Below are positions 40,378-47,988 of a DNA stretch of 64,000 nucleotides, piece after piece. The first letter of the stretch is position 1, and every line of letters starts with the position of its first letter. The notes beneath the pieces are model-generated. The model was given only the letters and a program-made list of their open reading frames with translations, was not told where the DNA came from and did no database searches. Where the stretch lies: positions 5,259,001 to 5,323,000 of the forward strand of contig CP119314.1 of NCBI GenBank assembly GCA_029202385.1. The letters are read 5' to 3'. This DNA comes from Candidatus Sphingomonas phytovorans. GTDB lineage: Bacteria > Pseudomonadota > Alphaproteobacteria > Sphingomonadales > Sphingomonadaceae. Made by a program: the position numbers and the translations under genes.

Positions 40378-41745
40378 TCACGACGAGCCGGTTGCCGCCA
40401 TCGGCAAGGTGACGATCGCGCGCAGCCCGCCTGAGGGGGTTGCCTCAAGCGCCAGGGCGCCGCCATACAGTTCGGCCAGTTCGCGCACGATCGACAGGCC
40501 GAAGCCATGACCGTCGCCGCTTTCGTCGAGTCGGCGGCCCGGGCGCAAGGCTTCTGCCCGGTCTCCGGCGGCAATGCCCGGGCCGTCATCCTCGATGTTG
40601 ATTCGGACTCGGCCAGCGAGGCCGGGCTCGGCCGACAGCGTGATTCGGCTGGCCGCCCAGCGCCAGCCATTGTCGAGCAGATTGCCGAGCAGCTCGTCCA
40701 GATCCTGTGGGTCGATCGCCAGTGCGAGCCCGGCTGGCATTGATCGGGAGAAGGAGATGGCGCGGTCGGCATGGATTCGCGCGAGCGCCTCGGCGACGCC
40801 GTCCACCGCCGGTTCGAGCAGAGTGCGCCGCCGCGCAGCGCCGCCCGACGCATCGGCGCGGGCTCGGCCGAGATGGTGGCGGATCGACCTGTCCATGCGC
40901 GAGACCTCGGCGGCCATCATGCCGTCCGGGTCGCTGCCCTGCTCACCCAGGCGCAGCGCGAGCGCGGCAAGCGGCGTCTTCAGGCCGTGCGCGAGATTGG
41001 CAACATGGCCGCGCGCATTGGCGAGCGCAGCGGCGTTCTCGGCGAGCAGGGCGTTGAGTTCGTCGGCGAGTGGTTGAAGTTCGGCTGGCTGGTCGGCCGG
41101 GACGGCTTCCGCGCGCCCGGCACGGACCGAGGCGAGCGACTCCTTCAACAAGGCGAGCGGGCGCAGGCCAAGACGGAGCTGGACCAGGGTCGCGACGCCG
41201 AGCGCCAGCCCGAGCAGGGCGAGCGAGCCGAGCAAGGGCGTCATGGCGGCACGCAGCGGCCGCTCGACGATCTCGCGTGGCGCCGAGGCAGCGATTCGCA
41301 CCGGGCCGGCGCTCGTCCGGACGGTGATGCTGCGCGCGTGGCGGGCGCCACCCTTCGCATCGCGCCAGTCGAGCGGCCGGGGCTCGCCTTCCTCGCGCCG
41401 GCGATGGCGATGATCCTGCAGGTCGGGGGGCGGGGGCTGCTCGATCCGGGGGAGGTCAGCCGAGGCGATGCTCCCGGCGGGTGCATCGATCCGCCAGCCC
41501 CAGCCCGAGCCGGCCCGGTCGAACGGCGCGGGCGAGACAAGGCGCGATCGATCGACCGTGCCGTCGGGGCCGACCGCGGTGGCAAGCAGCGCGACCTGGG
41601 CGTCGAGGCGCTGGTCGAGGCCCTGCATGACGAAATGTTCGAGCACCGCGCCGATCGCCAGCGCGGCGAAGGCGAGCGCGGCGATCGTCGCGAGCGCGGC
41701 CAGCGCGGCAAGGCGGCCGAACAGCGATCGCGGCATCAGCCTCAC
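40378..41745 (-). CDS. PhoQ/QseC-type sensor histidine kinase
   Basis: A 455-residue inner-membrane kinase. Helix 1 spans residues 11-33 and helix 2 about 169-190, enclosing a periplasmic sensor of some 135 residues rich in His/Arg (QDHRHRRREEGE). HAMP-like LRPLALLKESLASVRAG follows, then H-box NLAHGLKTPL (phospho-His about 253), N-box LDELLGNLLDNGWRWA, and G-boxes DDGPGI and GHGFGLSIV. GTG at 41745 overlaps the regulator stop (GTGA). The sensor may bind cations, suggested only by its charge. Confidence 0.88.
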   Translation of the reverse strand: MRLMPRSLFGRLAALAALATIAALAFAALAIGAVLEHFVMQGLDQRLDAQVALLATAVGPDGTVDRSRLVSPAPFDRAGSGWGWRIDAPAGSIASADLPRIEQPPPPDLQDHRHRRREEGEPRPLDWRDAKGGARHARSITVRTSAGPVRIAASAPREIVERPLRAAMTPLLGSLALLGLALGVATLVQLRLGLRPLALLKESLASVRAGRAEAVPADQPAELQPLADELNALLAENAAALANARGHVANLAHGLKTPLAALALRLGEQGSDPDGMMAAEVSRMDRSIRHHLGRARADASGGAARRRTLLEPAVDGVAEALARIHADRAISFSRSMPAGLALAIDPQDLDELLGNLLDNGWRWAASRITLSAEPGLAGRVRINIEDDGPGIAAGDRAEALRPGRRLDESGDGHGFGLSIVRELAELYGGALALEATPSGGLRAIVTLPMAATGSS

Positions 41746-42407
41746 GGTTGGGTCCCGGTCAGGCGATAGCCCCGGCCGCGCACCGTCTCGATCAGGTCGC
41801 GGCCGATCTTCCGCCGTAACCGGCCGATGATCACTTCGAGCGAGTTGGAATCGGGATCGGCATCGCTTTCATAGACATGCTCGAGCAGGTCGAGCCGGTC
41901 GATCACCGCTTCCTTGCGCAGCATCAGCGCCGAGAGCACGCGCCATTCGAGCGCGGTGAGGCGGAGCGGCAGGCGGTCGAGTTCGAACTGGCCGGTCTGG
42001 GCGTCGAAGCTGAGCGGGCCGCAGGCGATCAGCGTGGCGGAATGGCCGGCGGCGCGGCGGATCAGCGCGCGCAGGCGCATCACCAGCTCCTCGACCCGGA
42101 ACGGCTTGGTCAGATAGTCGTCGGCCCCGGCGCGAAACCCCTCGACCTTGTCCGACCAGCCGTCGCGCGCGGTGAGGATCAGCACGGGCAGGCTGCGGCC
42201 GGCGGCGCGCCATTCCTGCAGCACGGCGATGCCCGGCTTCACCGGCAGGCCGAGATCCAGCACCGCCGCGTCATAGGTGCCGGTATCGCCGAGATGCGCG
42301 CCGTCCTCGCCATTGCCGGCGATGTCGACCGCGAAATTCTCGGCGCGCAGCGCCCGGGCGATGCCGTCGGCGAGCGCCGCGTCGTCCTCGACCAGCAAAA
42401 TGCGCAT
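41742..42407 (-). CDS. OmpR/PhoP-family response regulator
   Basis: A 221-residue regulator. Receiver domain MRILLVEDDAALADGIARAL with phospho-acceptor Asp51 (AAVLDLGLPVKPG), Thr in LILTARDG and Lys in YLTKPFRVEEL. The winged-helix DNA-binding domain has LTALEWRVLSALMLRKEAVIDRLDLLEHVY and SNSLEVIIGRLRRKIGRDLIETVRGRGYRLTG. GAAAGGAG precedes the ATG. It pairs with the coupled kinase and probably controls the divergent OB-fold gene. Confidence 0.93.
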   Translation of the reverse strand: MRILLVEDDAALADGIARALRAENFAVDIAGNGEDGAHLGDTGTYDAAVLDLGLPVKPGIAVLQEWRAAGRSLPVLILTARDGWSDKVEGFRAGADDYLTKPFRVEELVMRLRALIRRAAGHSATLIACGPLSFDAQTGQFELDRLPLRLTALEWRVLSALMLRKEAVIDRLDLLEHVYESDADPDSNSLEVIIGRLRRKIGRDLIETVRGRGYRLTGTQP

Positions 42408-42454
42408 CGGGGCTCCTTTCCGTCACCGCGCTAGGCCCGCGGCTTAAACCGAAA

Positions 42455-42472
42455 CTGAACGGGGAGGTTCAG
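42455..42472. promoter_or_regulatory. inverted repeat, candidate regulator operator
   Basis: CTGAAC-GGGGAG-GTTCAG: a perfect 6-bp inverted repeat with 6-base spacer between the divergent response-regulator and OB-fold genes. Just upstream, AAACCGAAACTGAAC contains near-direct hexamers. Position and symmetry fit binding by the neighbouring OmpR-family regulator. Confidence 0.45.
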
Positions 42473-42531
42473 CGGGGTGTGGGCGGGCATCGCTATCACG
42501 GCTTCACTCGGAAACGATGGAGTGAAACCGA

Positions 42532-43086
42532 ATGACTGAAGAAATCACCCGGAAGCCGGCCCGCAAGCCGTCGCTTCGCATGACCCTTGCCGCCATCGCC
42601 CTGCTGGGCGCGGGCGGCGCGGTTGGCGCGACCGCGGCGCGGATGGCCGGCCCCTCGATCGAGGTGGCGCCGCTCAATCCCGTGACGATCGCCTCGCTCA
42701 AGACCGGTCAGGGCCTGGTCACCGTGCGCGGCAGGGTCGGGGAGGTCTATGGATCGAACTTCATCCTAGCCGATGCGAGCGGCCGTACGATGATCGAGGG
42801 CGGGCCGCGGTCCGACGGCCTCGTCACGGCCGGCAGCTCGGTGACGGTGCAGGGCTGGAACCGGAACGGCGTGCTGCGCGCCTCCTTCCTCGTCGGCGCG
42901 GACGGCACGGTGACCGCACTCGGGCCGATGGGCCATGGGCATGGCGGAAGACATGGCGGGCCGGATGATCCCGGCCGCGAGGGTCCCGGCCGCGAGGGGC
43001 CTGATCGTGACGGTCCCGGCACTCCGCCGCCGCCCGCCGCGGTAGCGCCGCCTGCCCCGGCGCCGGTCGGCAACAGCGCGGGGTAA
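42532..43086 (+). CDS. exported OB-fold (YgiW/BOF-like) protein
   Basis: A 184-residue protein: one N-terminal membrane or uncleaved signal helix (LRMTLAAIALLGAGGAVGAT), a small beta-domain (LVTVRGRVGEVYGSNFILAD, ASGRTMIEGGP, GSSVTVQGWNRNGVLRASFL) resembling periplasmic OB-fold BOF proteins, then a low-complexity tail with HGHGGRHGG, three GRE/DRDGP repeats and Pro/Ala-rich end. It diverges from the two-component genes, like ygiW beside qseBC in enterobacteria. Confidence 0.7.
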   Translation: MTEEITRKPARKPSLRMTLAAIALLGAGGAVGATAARMAGPSIEVAPLNPVTIASLKTGQGLVTVRGRVGEVYGSNFILADASGRTMIEGGPRSDGLVTAGSSVTVQGWNRNGVLRASFLVGADGTVTALGPMGHGHGGRHGGPDDPGREGPGREGPDRDGPGTPPPPAAVAPPAPAPVGNSAG

Positions 43087-43098
43087 AACAGCGCTCAC

Positions 43099-43196
43099 CG
43101 TCATGCCGGACTCTTTTCCGGCATCCACCGTCCCGCAGGCGCCGCCGTTGCGAGTGCGGAACCATGGACCCCGGGGCAGGCCTCGGGGTGACGGCG
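43099..43196. repeat. second-type palindromic repeat (CATGCCGGA family)
   Basis: GTCATGCCGGA, CTCTTT, TCCGGCATCC forms an 8-bp hairpin (43103-43124). About 40 bases later GACCCCGGGGCAGGCCTCGG, GGTGACGG forms a second one. Paired hairpins of this type are common intergenic repeats in sphingomonads (recalled, not searched). Confidence 0.55.
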
Positions 43197-43205
43197 CCGG
43201 GTGGG

Positions 43206-43715
43206 TCAGGCCGGGGCCTGAGCCCCCCTGATCGCTTCGTAAGCCGCCTGAAGGCGCATCGCGACGCTCGGGCGGCCGGTCGTCGGGGTGCCGAGATGCT
43301 CGGTGCGCAGCTCGTCCATGAAATCCGCCCACATCTCCGGCCCGCCTTCTTCCAGCAATTGCGCGCGGATCGCCAGGTCGGGGGTGACGGGCAGATGCCG
43401 CCGCCCCCAGGCGCCCAGCTGCGCCATCAGCGGCACGAGCTGGATCGCCGGCTCGGTCAGGCTGTAGAAATGCTTCTGCTTGTGGCTCGGATCGTCAGTG
43501 ATGGCGAGCAGGCCCGACGCGACCAGCTTCTTCAGCCGGTCCGCCAGGATGTTCGAAGCGATGCCTTCCTCCGATGCACCCAGCAGCGCGCGGAAATGGC
43601 GGCGGTTGCCGAACATGATGTCGCGGATGACGATCAGGCTCCACCGATCGCCCAGTGTCTGGATGGTGAGGTTGATCGGACAGCCCGAACGTGGATCGTC
43701 GATATGGATCGCCAT
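43206..43715 (-). CDS. HxlR-family transcriptional regulator
   Basis: A 169-residue winged-helix regulator with the HxlR layout: CPINLTIQTLGDRWSLIVIRDIMFGNRRHFRALLGASEEGIASNILADRLKKLVASGLL. HYSLTE-like wing FYSLTEPAIQLVPLMAQLGAW follows, with an N-terminal Cys that in some members senses oxidants or electrophiles. ATG at 43715 starts MAIHIDDPRSGC. It diverges from a reductase gene across a perfect palindrome, its likely operator. Confidence 0.88.
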   Translation of the reverse strand: MAIHIDDPRSGCPINLTIQTLGDRWSLIVIRDIMFGNRRHFRALLGASEEGIASNILADRLKKLVASGLLAITDDPSHKQKHFYSLTEPAIQLVPLMAQLGAWGRRHLPVTPDLAIRAQLLEEGGPEMWADFMDELRTEHLGTPTTGRPSVAMRLQAAYEAIRGAQAPA

Positions 43716-43733
43716 GACTGATTGCAATATAGG

Positions 43734-43759
43734 ATCGGTTGTGCGACTCAACAACCGAT
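43734..43759. promoter_or_regulatory. perfect palindromic operator for HxlR regulator
   Basis: ATCGGTTGT, 8 bases, ACAACCGAT: a 9-bp perfect inverted repeat centred between the HxlR gene and the divergent reductase-transferase pair. Spacing and A/T-flanked symmetry suit a winged-helix dimer controlling both directions. Confidence 0.65.
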
Positions 43760-43789
43760 TTTGATTCGCAAGCAGTCTGGAGAGGTTCG

Positions 43790-44434
43790 ATGACCAGGGT
43801 TCGGGTTGGCGCTTTCTCGATATCGGTGGACGGCTTCGGTGCCGGCCCCGATCAGGATCTGGAACATCCGCTGGGCGTGCGCGGGCAAGAGCTGCACCAA
43901 TGGGCGTTCGCGACGAAGACGTTTCGGACGATGTTCGGCCAGGAGGGTGGTTCCACCGGCGTCGACGAAGCCTATGCCGCCCGGTCGATGGAGGGCATGG
44001 GTGCCTGGATCATGGGGCGCAATATGTTCGCGCACAGTCGTGGCGACTGGTCCGACGATGGATGGAAGGGCTGGTGGGGGGACACGCCGCCTTATCATTG
44101 CCCGGTATTCGTCCTCACGCACTACGCGCGGGCGCCGGTCGAGATGAACGGCGGCACCGTCTTTCATTTCGTCACCGAGGGGGCCGAAGAGGCGCTGCGG
44201 CTTGCCCGCGAGGCGGCTGGTGATCGCGATATCCGCATCGGCGGCGGCACCGCGACGATCCGGGAATATCTGACCATGGGGGCGATCGACGAAGTGCATC
44301 TGGCGATCTCGCCCGTCGTGCTGGGCAGGGGCGAGGCGCTGTTCGCGGGGCTCGACCTGCCGGCGCTTGGCTATGCGGTGAGCCAGCAGGCGCTGGGCGA
44401 GAACGCCACGCACATCATTCTGACGAAGCAATAA
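43790..44434 (+). CDS. dihydrofolate reductase-like (RibD C-terminal) protein
   Basis: A 214-residue protein of the RibD_C/DHFR fold: VGAFSISVDGFGAGPDQDLEHPLG, GAWIMGRNMF, CPVFVLTHYARAP, DIRIGGGTATIREYLTMGAIDEVHLAISPVVLGRGEALF. Usually an NADPH-dependent reductase of unknown substrate in this class, not folate synthesis proper. GGAGAGGTTCG precedes the ATG. Next to the divergent HxlR gene and 12 bases before a glutathione transferase gene. Confidence 0.88.
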   Translation: MTRVRVGAFSISVDGFGAGPDQDLEHPLGVRGQELHQWAFATKTFRTMFGQEGGSTGVDEAYAARSMEGMGAWIMGRNMFAHSRGDWSDDGWKGWWGDTPPYHCPVFVLTHYARAPVEMNGGTVFHFVTEGAEEALRLAREAAGDRDIRIGGGTATIREYLTMGAIDEVHLAISPVVLGRGEALFAGLDLPALGYAVSQQALGENATHIILTKQ

Positions 44435-44446
44435 GGAAAGCCCGCC

Positions 44447-45106
44447 ATGACGCTCAAACTCTACGCACACCCTTTGTCGTCCTATTGCCACAAGGCGCTG
44501 GTCGCCTTTTACGAGAACGACATTCCGTTCGAGTACAAGATGCTCGACCAAAGCGAGCCCGTGGCGAGCGAGTTCGCCCGGCTATGGCCGGTCAAGCGCT
44601 TCCCGCTGCTGGTCGATGGCGACCGGGTCGTGCCGGAATCGAGCGTGATCGTCGAATATCTCGGCGTGCATTATCCGGGGCCGGTCAAGCTGATACCGGC
44701 CGATCCCGATGCGGCGATCGAGGTTCGGATGATGGACCGGTTCTTCGACAATTATGTGATGAACGCGCAAAGCCGGGTCGTGTTCGATGCCCTGCGCGAG
44801 GAAGGCAAGCGCGACGCGCTGAATGTCGAGGAGGCCCGGGCGATGCTCGATACCGCCTATGCGTGGCTCGACGGCTGGATGGAGGGTCGCGAATGGGCCG
44901 CGGGCGGGGCGTTCAGCCTGGCTGACTGCGCGGCGGCACCGGCGCTGCTCTATGCCGACTGGACTTACGCGATCCCCAAAAAATACGCCAATGTCTGGGC
45001 GTATCGGGCGCGGCTGCTGGCACGGCCTTCCTATGCGCGGGCACTGGATGAGGCGCGGCCGTATCGCCATTATTTCCCGCTGGGCGCGCCGACCGACCGC
45101 GACTGA
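44447..45106 (+). CDS. glutathione S-transferase
   Basis: A 219-residue GST: thioredoxin-like N-terminal domain (KLYAHPLSSYCHKALVAFYENDIPFEYKML), with Ser/Cys at the catalytic turn and cis-Pro motif FPLLVDGDRVVPESSVIVEYL binding glutathione; then an all-helical C-terminal domain (FDNYVMNAQSRVVFDAL, GGAFSLADCAAAPALLYADW). It probably conjugates or reduces electrophiles, co-expressed with the reductase under the HxlR regulator. Confidence 0.9.
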   Translation: MTLKLYAHPLSSYCHKALVAFYENDIPFEYKMLDQSEPVASEFARLWPVKRFPLLVDGDRVVPESSVIVEYLGVHYPGPVKLIPADPDAAIEVRMMDRFFDNYVMNAQSRVVFDALREEGKRDALNVEEARAMLDTAYAWLDGWMEGREWAAGGAFSLADCAAAPALLYADWTYAIPKKYANVWAYRARLLARPSYARALDEARPYRHYFPLGAPTDRD

Positions 45107-45116
45107 ACGTCTTCAT

Positions 45117-45138
45117 CATGCCGACCTGTTCCGGCATG
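45117..45138. repeat. CATGCCGG-type palindrome
   Basis: CATGCCG, ACCTGTT, CCGGCATG: a single hairpin 11 bases past the transferase stop, the same family as 43103-43124. May also terminate transcription between convergent genes. Confidence 0.5.
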
Positions 45139-45186
45139 AACTCGGCGACGGGGCGCAACTCGTGTTCCGGGTGACGGTCCGGAGAG

Positions 45187-47844
45187 TCAGGCCGATCGGC
45201 GCGCCGGGGGAATCTGTGCCGATGCGGTCTGCGGATTCAGCCGCTCAAGGTTGAAATGCTGCGCGAATTCAAGCCCGGCCTTGCCGTCCGTAGCCCAGCG
45301 GATCGTGGCGGGGAACATCTGCTCCTCAAGCAGCTCGATCATGATCTCGAGCCCGATCGCGTCGGGGTCGACATCGATACCGTCGATCATCGCGCCGGTC
45401 GAGGACATGTTGCGGATGCGGATATCGCCGGCGACGTCGCCCGCCGTGATCCGCGCATTGCGGATCATCGAGTGGCGCGGCGCGCGGCTGACGCGGTAGC
45501 CCGACGCGGTCGCCATGCCGCCGGCTGCCGCGAGCTGCCTTACCACTTCGGCGGCGCGCGCGGGTTTGCCGTAGACATAGCCCTGGATATGGCTGCAGCC
45601 GAGTTCGCGGATCAGCGCGATCTCGTCCTGGCCTTCAACGCCCTCGGCGGTCGTTTCCATGCCCAGCGTATCGGCCAGCGTGACGATCGCCCCGATGATC
45701 GCGGCGTTGCGGTTGCCCGCGATGGTGGCGCCGCGCACGAAGCTCTGGTCGATCTTGATCTTGTCGAACGGCGCCTTCTTCAGATAGCCGAGCGACGAAT
45801 AGCCCGTGCCGAAATCGTCGAGCGCGAGCCGCACGCCGATGCCCTTCAGCATCTTGAACATTGTCTCGGACGAGGCGGTTTCGTCGAGGAACACGCCTTC
45901 GGTGATCTCCAGTTCGAGCCGGTCCGGCGAGATGCCCGATCTGGCAAGCGCGCTCGTCACCACAGCGGGCAGCGCTGGATTGGCGAACTGGATCGGCGAG
46001 ACGTTGACCGCGACTCGGATGTCCCTTGGCCAGGTCGCCGCCTCGGTGCAGGCAGTCCGCAGCACCCATGCGCCGATCGCCTCGATCAGCCCGCAATCCT
46101 CGGCGACCGGCACGAACTCGGCAGGGGAGATGGCGCCACGGGTCGGGTGATCCCAGCGGATCAGCGCCTCATAGCCGACGATCCGCTCGGTCTTCGTGCT
46201 GACCACCGGCTGATAGGCGACATGGAACTGGTCCTGCGCGAGCGCGTGGCGGAGATCGTCCTCGAGCTGCTTGCGGCTCTGCGCGCCGACCAGCAGTTCC
46301 TCGCGGAAGAAGCGGTGGATGCCGCGGCCATCGGCCTTGGCGGCATAGAGCGCGAGGTCGGCGTTGCGGATCAGCGTCTCGGCGTCGCGGCCATGCTCCG
46401 GCGCGATGGCGATGCCGATCGAGCAGCCGATCGTGACCGAGGAACCGTCGATGAAATAGGGCTGGGAAAGCGCGGCGATGATCGAGCGGCCGAGATCGGC
46501 CAGGCGCTCGCGATTGGCCTCGCTCGGCAGCACGACCTGGAACTCGTCGCCGCCGAGCCGCCCGACCAGGCCGGCCTCGCCGACCGCGCGCTGAAGCCGC
46601 TGGCCGACTTGCTTGAGCAGCGCGTCCCCCGACTGATGGCCCATCGTGTCGTTGACCGCCTTGAACCGGTCGAGATCGAGCAGCAGCAGCGAGGTCGCGC
46701 GATAGGTGCCCGACGGCTGGTTGAGCATCTGGTCGAGCGACAGCCGCATGCGCTGGCGGTTAGCCAGGCCGGTCAGGCTGTCGAACAGCGCGAGACGCGT
46801 GATTTCCGCATCGGCGCGACGGCGTTCGGTCAGGTCGCTGCCGCTGCCGACAAAGCCCTGGAAACGCCCGAGATCGTCGACCGTGGGCCTGCCAGAGATC
46901 GACCACCAGCGTTCCAGCTTGCCGGTGCTGGCGGGACGGACCGAATAGTTGGAAAAAGCCGTGCGCGAGGATAGGTGGAAGGCAAGGGTTCGCTCGGTCT
47001 CGGGCGAGGCGCTGTCCATGCGGAACAATGCGGTCAGCATCTCCCCGATCGCCTGGGTATCGCTGGTGTTCAGTTCCTGCGCGACCTTGTCGGAAAGATA
47101 GACCAGCCGGCCATGGCTGTCGGTCTGCCAGAACCAGCCGGTCGTGTGGCTTTCGAATTCATGGACCAGGCGCGCCGCCATCCTGCCGCGGACCTCGGCC
47201 GCGCCGCGGTTTCCGGCGGCCGAGCGGTCGAGACGAGCGAGGCGGTAGGTGGCGATCGACAGGCATAGCAGGAAGGCAAAGGCGACGCCGCTGGCCATGC
47301 CGAAGCCGGTCTGCAGCGTGATCGTCCCGACCAGCGCCGCGGCAAAGCCGATCGTCGCAGCCCGCATGGGATGAAGCACCACGACAAGCACGACGATCGT
47401 CGCGAAGATCGCGACGAATCCGGCAAGCTGGACAGTGCTCGCGGGGAATTTCGCGCTGATGCCCAATAGCGAGAAGAGCAGGACGGCGATGGCGGCGCCG
47501 ATCAGCGTCATCGCGCGGACATGCGCGTGCGGCGAGGCCTCGGCGAGAGCGGGGATTTTGAGCAGCGCCAGGGCGAAGATGCCGAGCCCGACACCGATCG
47601 AGCCGCGCAGTTCGATGCCCGACAGCAGGTCAAGACGATCGACACTGAACGCACCGTACCAGAGCAATGCCGGTGCGGCGATCAGCGCCACCAGCGCGAA
47701 AGGCCAGGTGGCGGCGAGCTGATCGACCTGAATGCGCAGGGCATTCAGGTGCGCGTCGGGCGTTTCCGACACGGGGGCGAGATCATCCCGGAACGCGCCG
47801 GCGGTGGAGGTCAGGGCGCGGAAGGGGTGGAAGGCGACAAGCAT
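45187..47844 (-). CDS. membrane PAS-GGDEF-EAL-PilZ cyclic-di-GMP protein
   Basis: An 885-residue inner-membrane protein. About six N-terminal helices (residues 46-205) precede a PAS-like domain (235-345), GGDEF domain with intact RLGGDEF (431-435), EAL domain with intact YEALIRWDHP (559-561) and DDFGTGYSS, then a C-terminal PilZ-like segment (785-870) containing NMSSTG. It can in principle make, break and sense cyclic di-GMP. The PilZ basic motif is imperfect, so binding there is uncertain. Single gene. Confidence 0.9.
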   Translation of the reverse strand: MLVAFHPFRALTSTAGAFRDDLAPVSETPDAHLNALRIQVDQLAATWPFALVALIAAPALLWYGAFSVDRLDLLSGIELRGSIGVGLGIFALALLKIPALAEASPHAHVRAMTLIGAAIAVLLFSLLGISAKFPASTVQLAGFVAIFATIVVLVVVLHPMRAATIGFAAALVGTITLQTGFGMASGVAFAFLLCLSIATYRLARLDRSAAGNRGAAEVRGRMAARLVHEFESHTTGWFWQTDSHGRLVYLSDKVAQELNTSDTQAIGEMLTALFRMDSASPETERTLAFHLSSRTAFSNYSVRPASTGKLERWWSISGRPTVDDLGRFQGFVGSGSDLTERRRADAEITRLALFDSLTGLANRQRMRLSLDQMLNQPSGTYRATSLLLLDLDRFKAVNDTMGHQSGDALLKQVGQRLQRAVGEAGLVGRLGGDEFQVVLPSEANRERLADLGRSIIAALSQPYFIDGSSVTIGCSIGIAIAPEHGRDAETLIRNADLALYAAKADGRGIHRFFREELLVGAQSRKQLEDDLRHALAQDQFHVAYQPVVSTKTERIVGYEALIRWDHPTRGAISPAEFVPVAEDCGLIEAIGAWVLRTACTEAATWPRDIRVAVNVSPIQFANPALPAVVTSALARSGISPDRLELEITEGVFLDETASSETMFKMLKGIGVRLALDDFGTGYSSLGYLKKAPFDKIKIDQSFVRGATIAGNRNAAIIGAIVTLADTLGMETTAEGVEGQDEIALIRELGCSHIQGYVYGKPARAAEVVRQLAAAGGMATASGYRVSRAPRHSMIRNARITAGDVAGDIRIRNMSSTGAMIDGIDVDPDAIGLEIMIELLEEQMFPATIRWATDGKAGLEFAQHFNLERLNPQTASAQIPPARRSA

Positions 47845-47988
47845 GCACGCCGACTATAGCGAGCGAACCTTGCCAAAATCCTTGCGCGCGATGGTGAAGG
47901 AAGGGTTGCGCCGCCCCTTGGCCGCGCGCCGCCACCGGCATAAGGCAGCCCCGATTCAATCTCCGACTCACTACCTCACGGAACCGAC

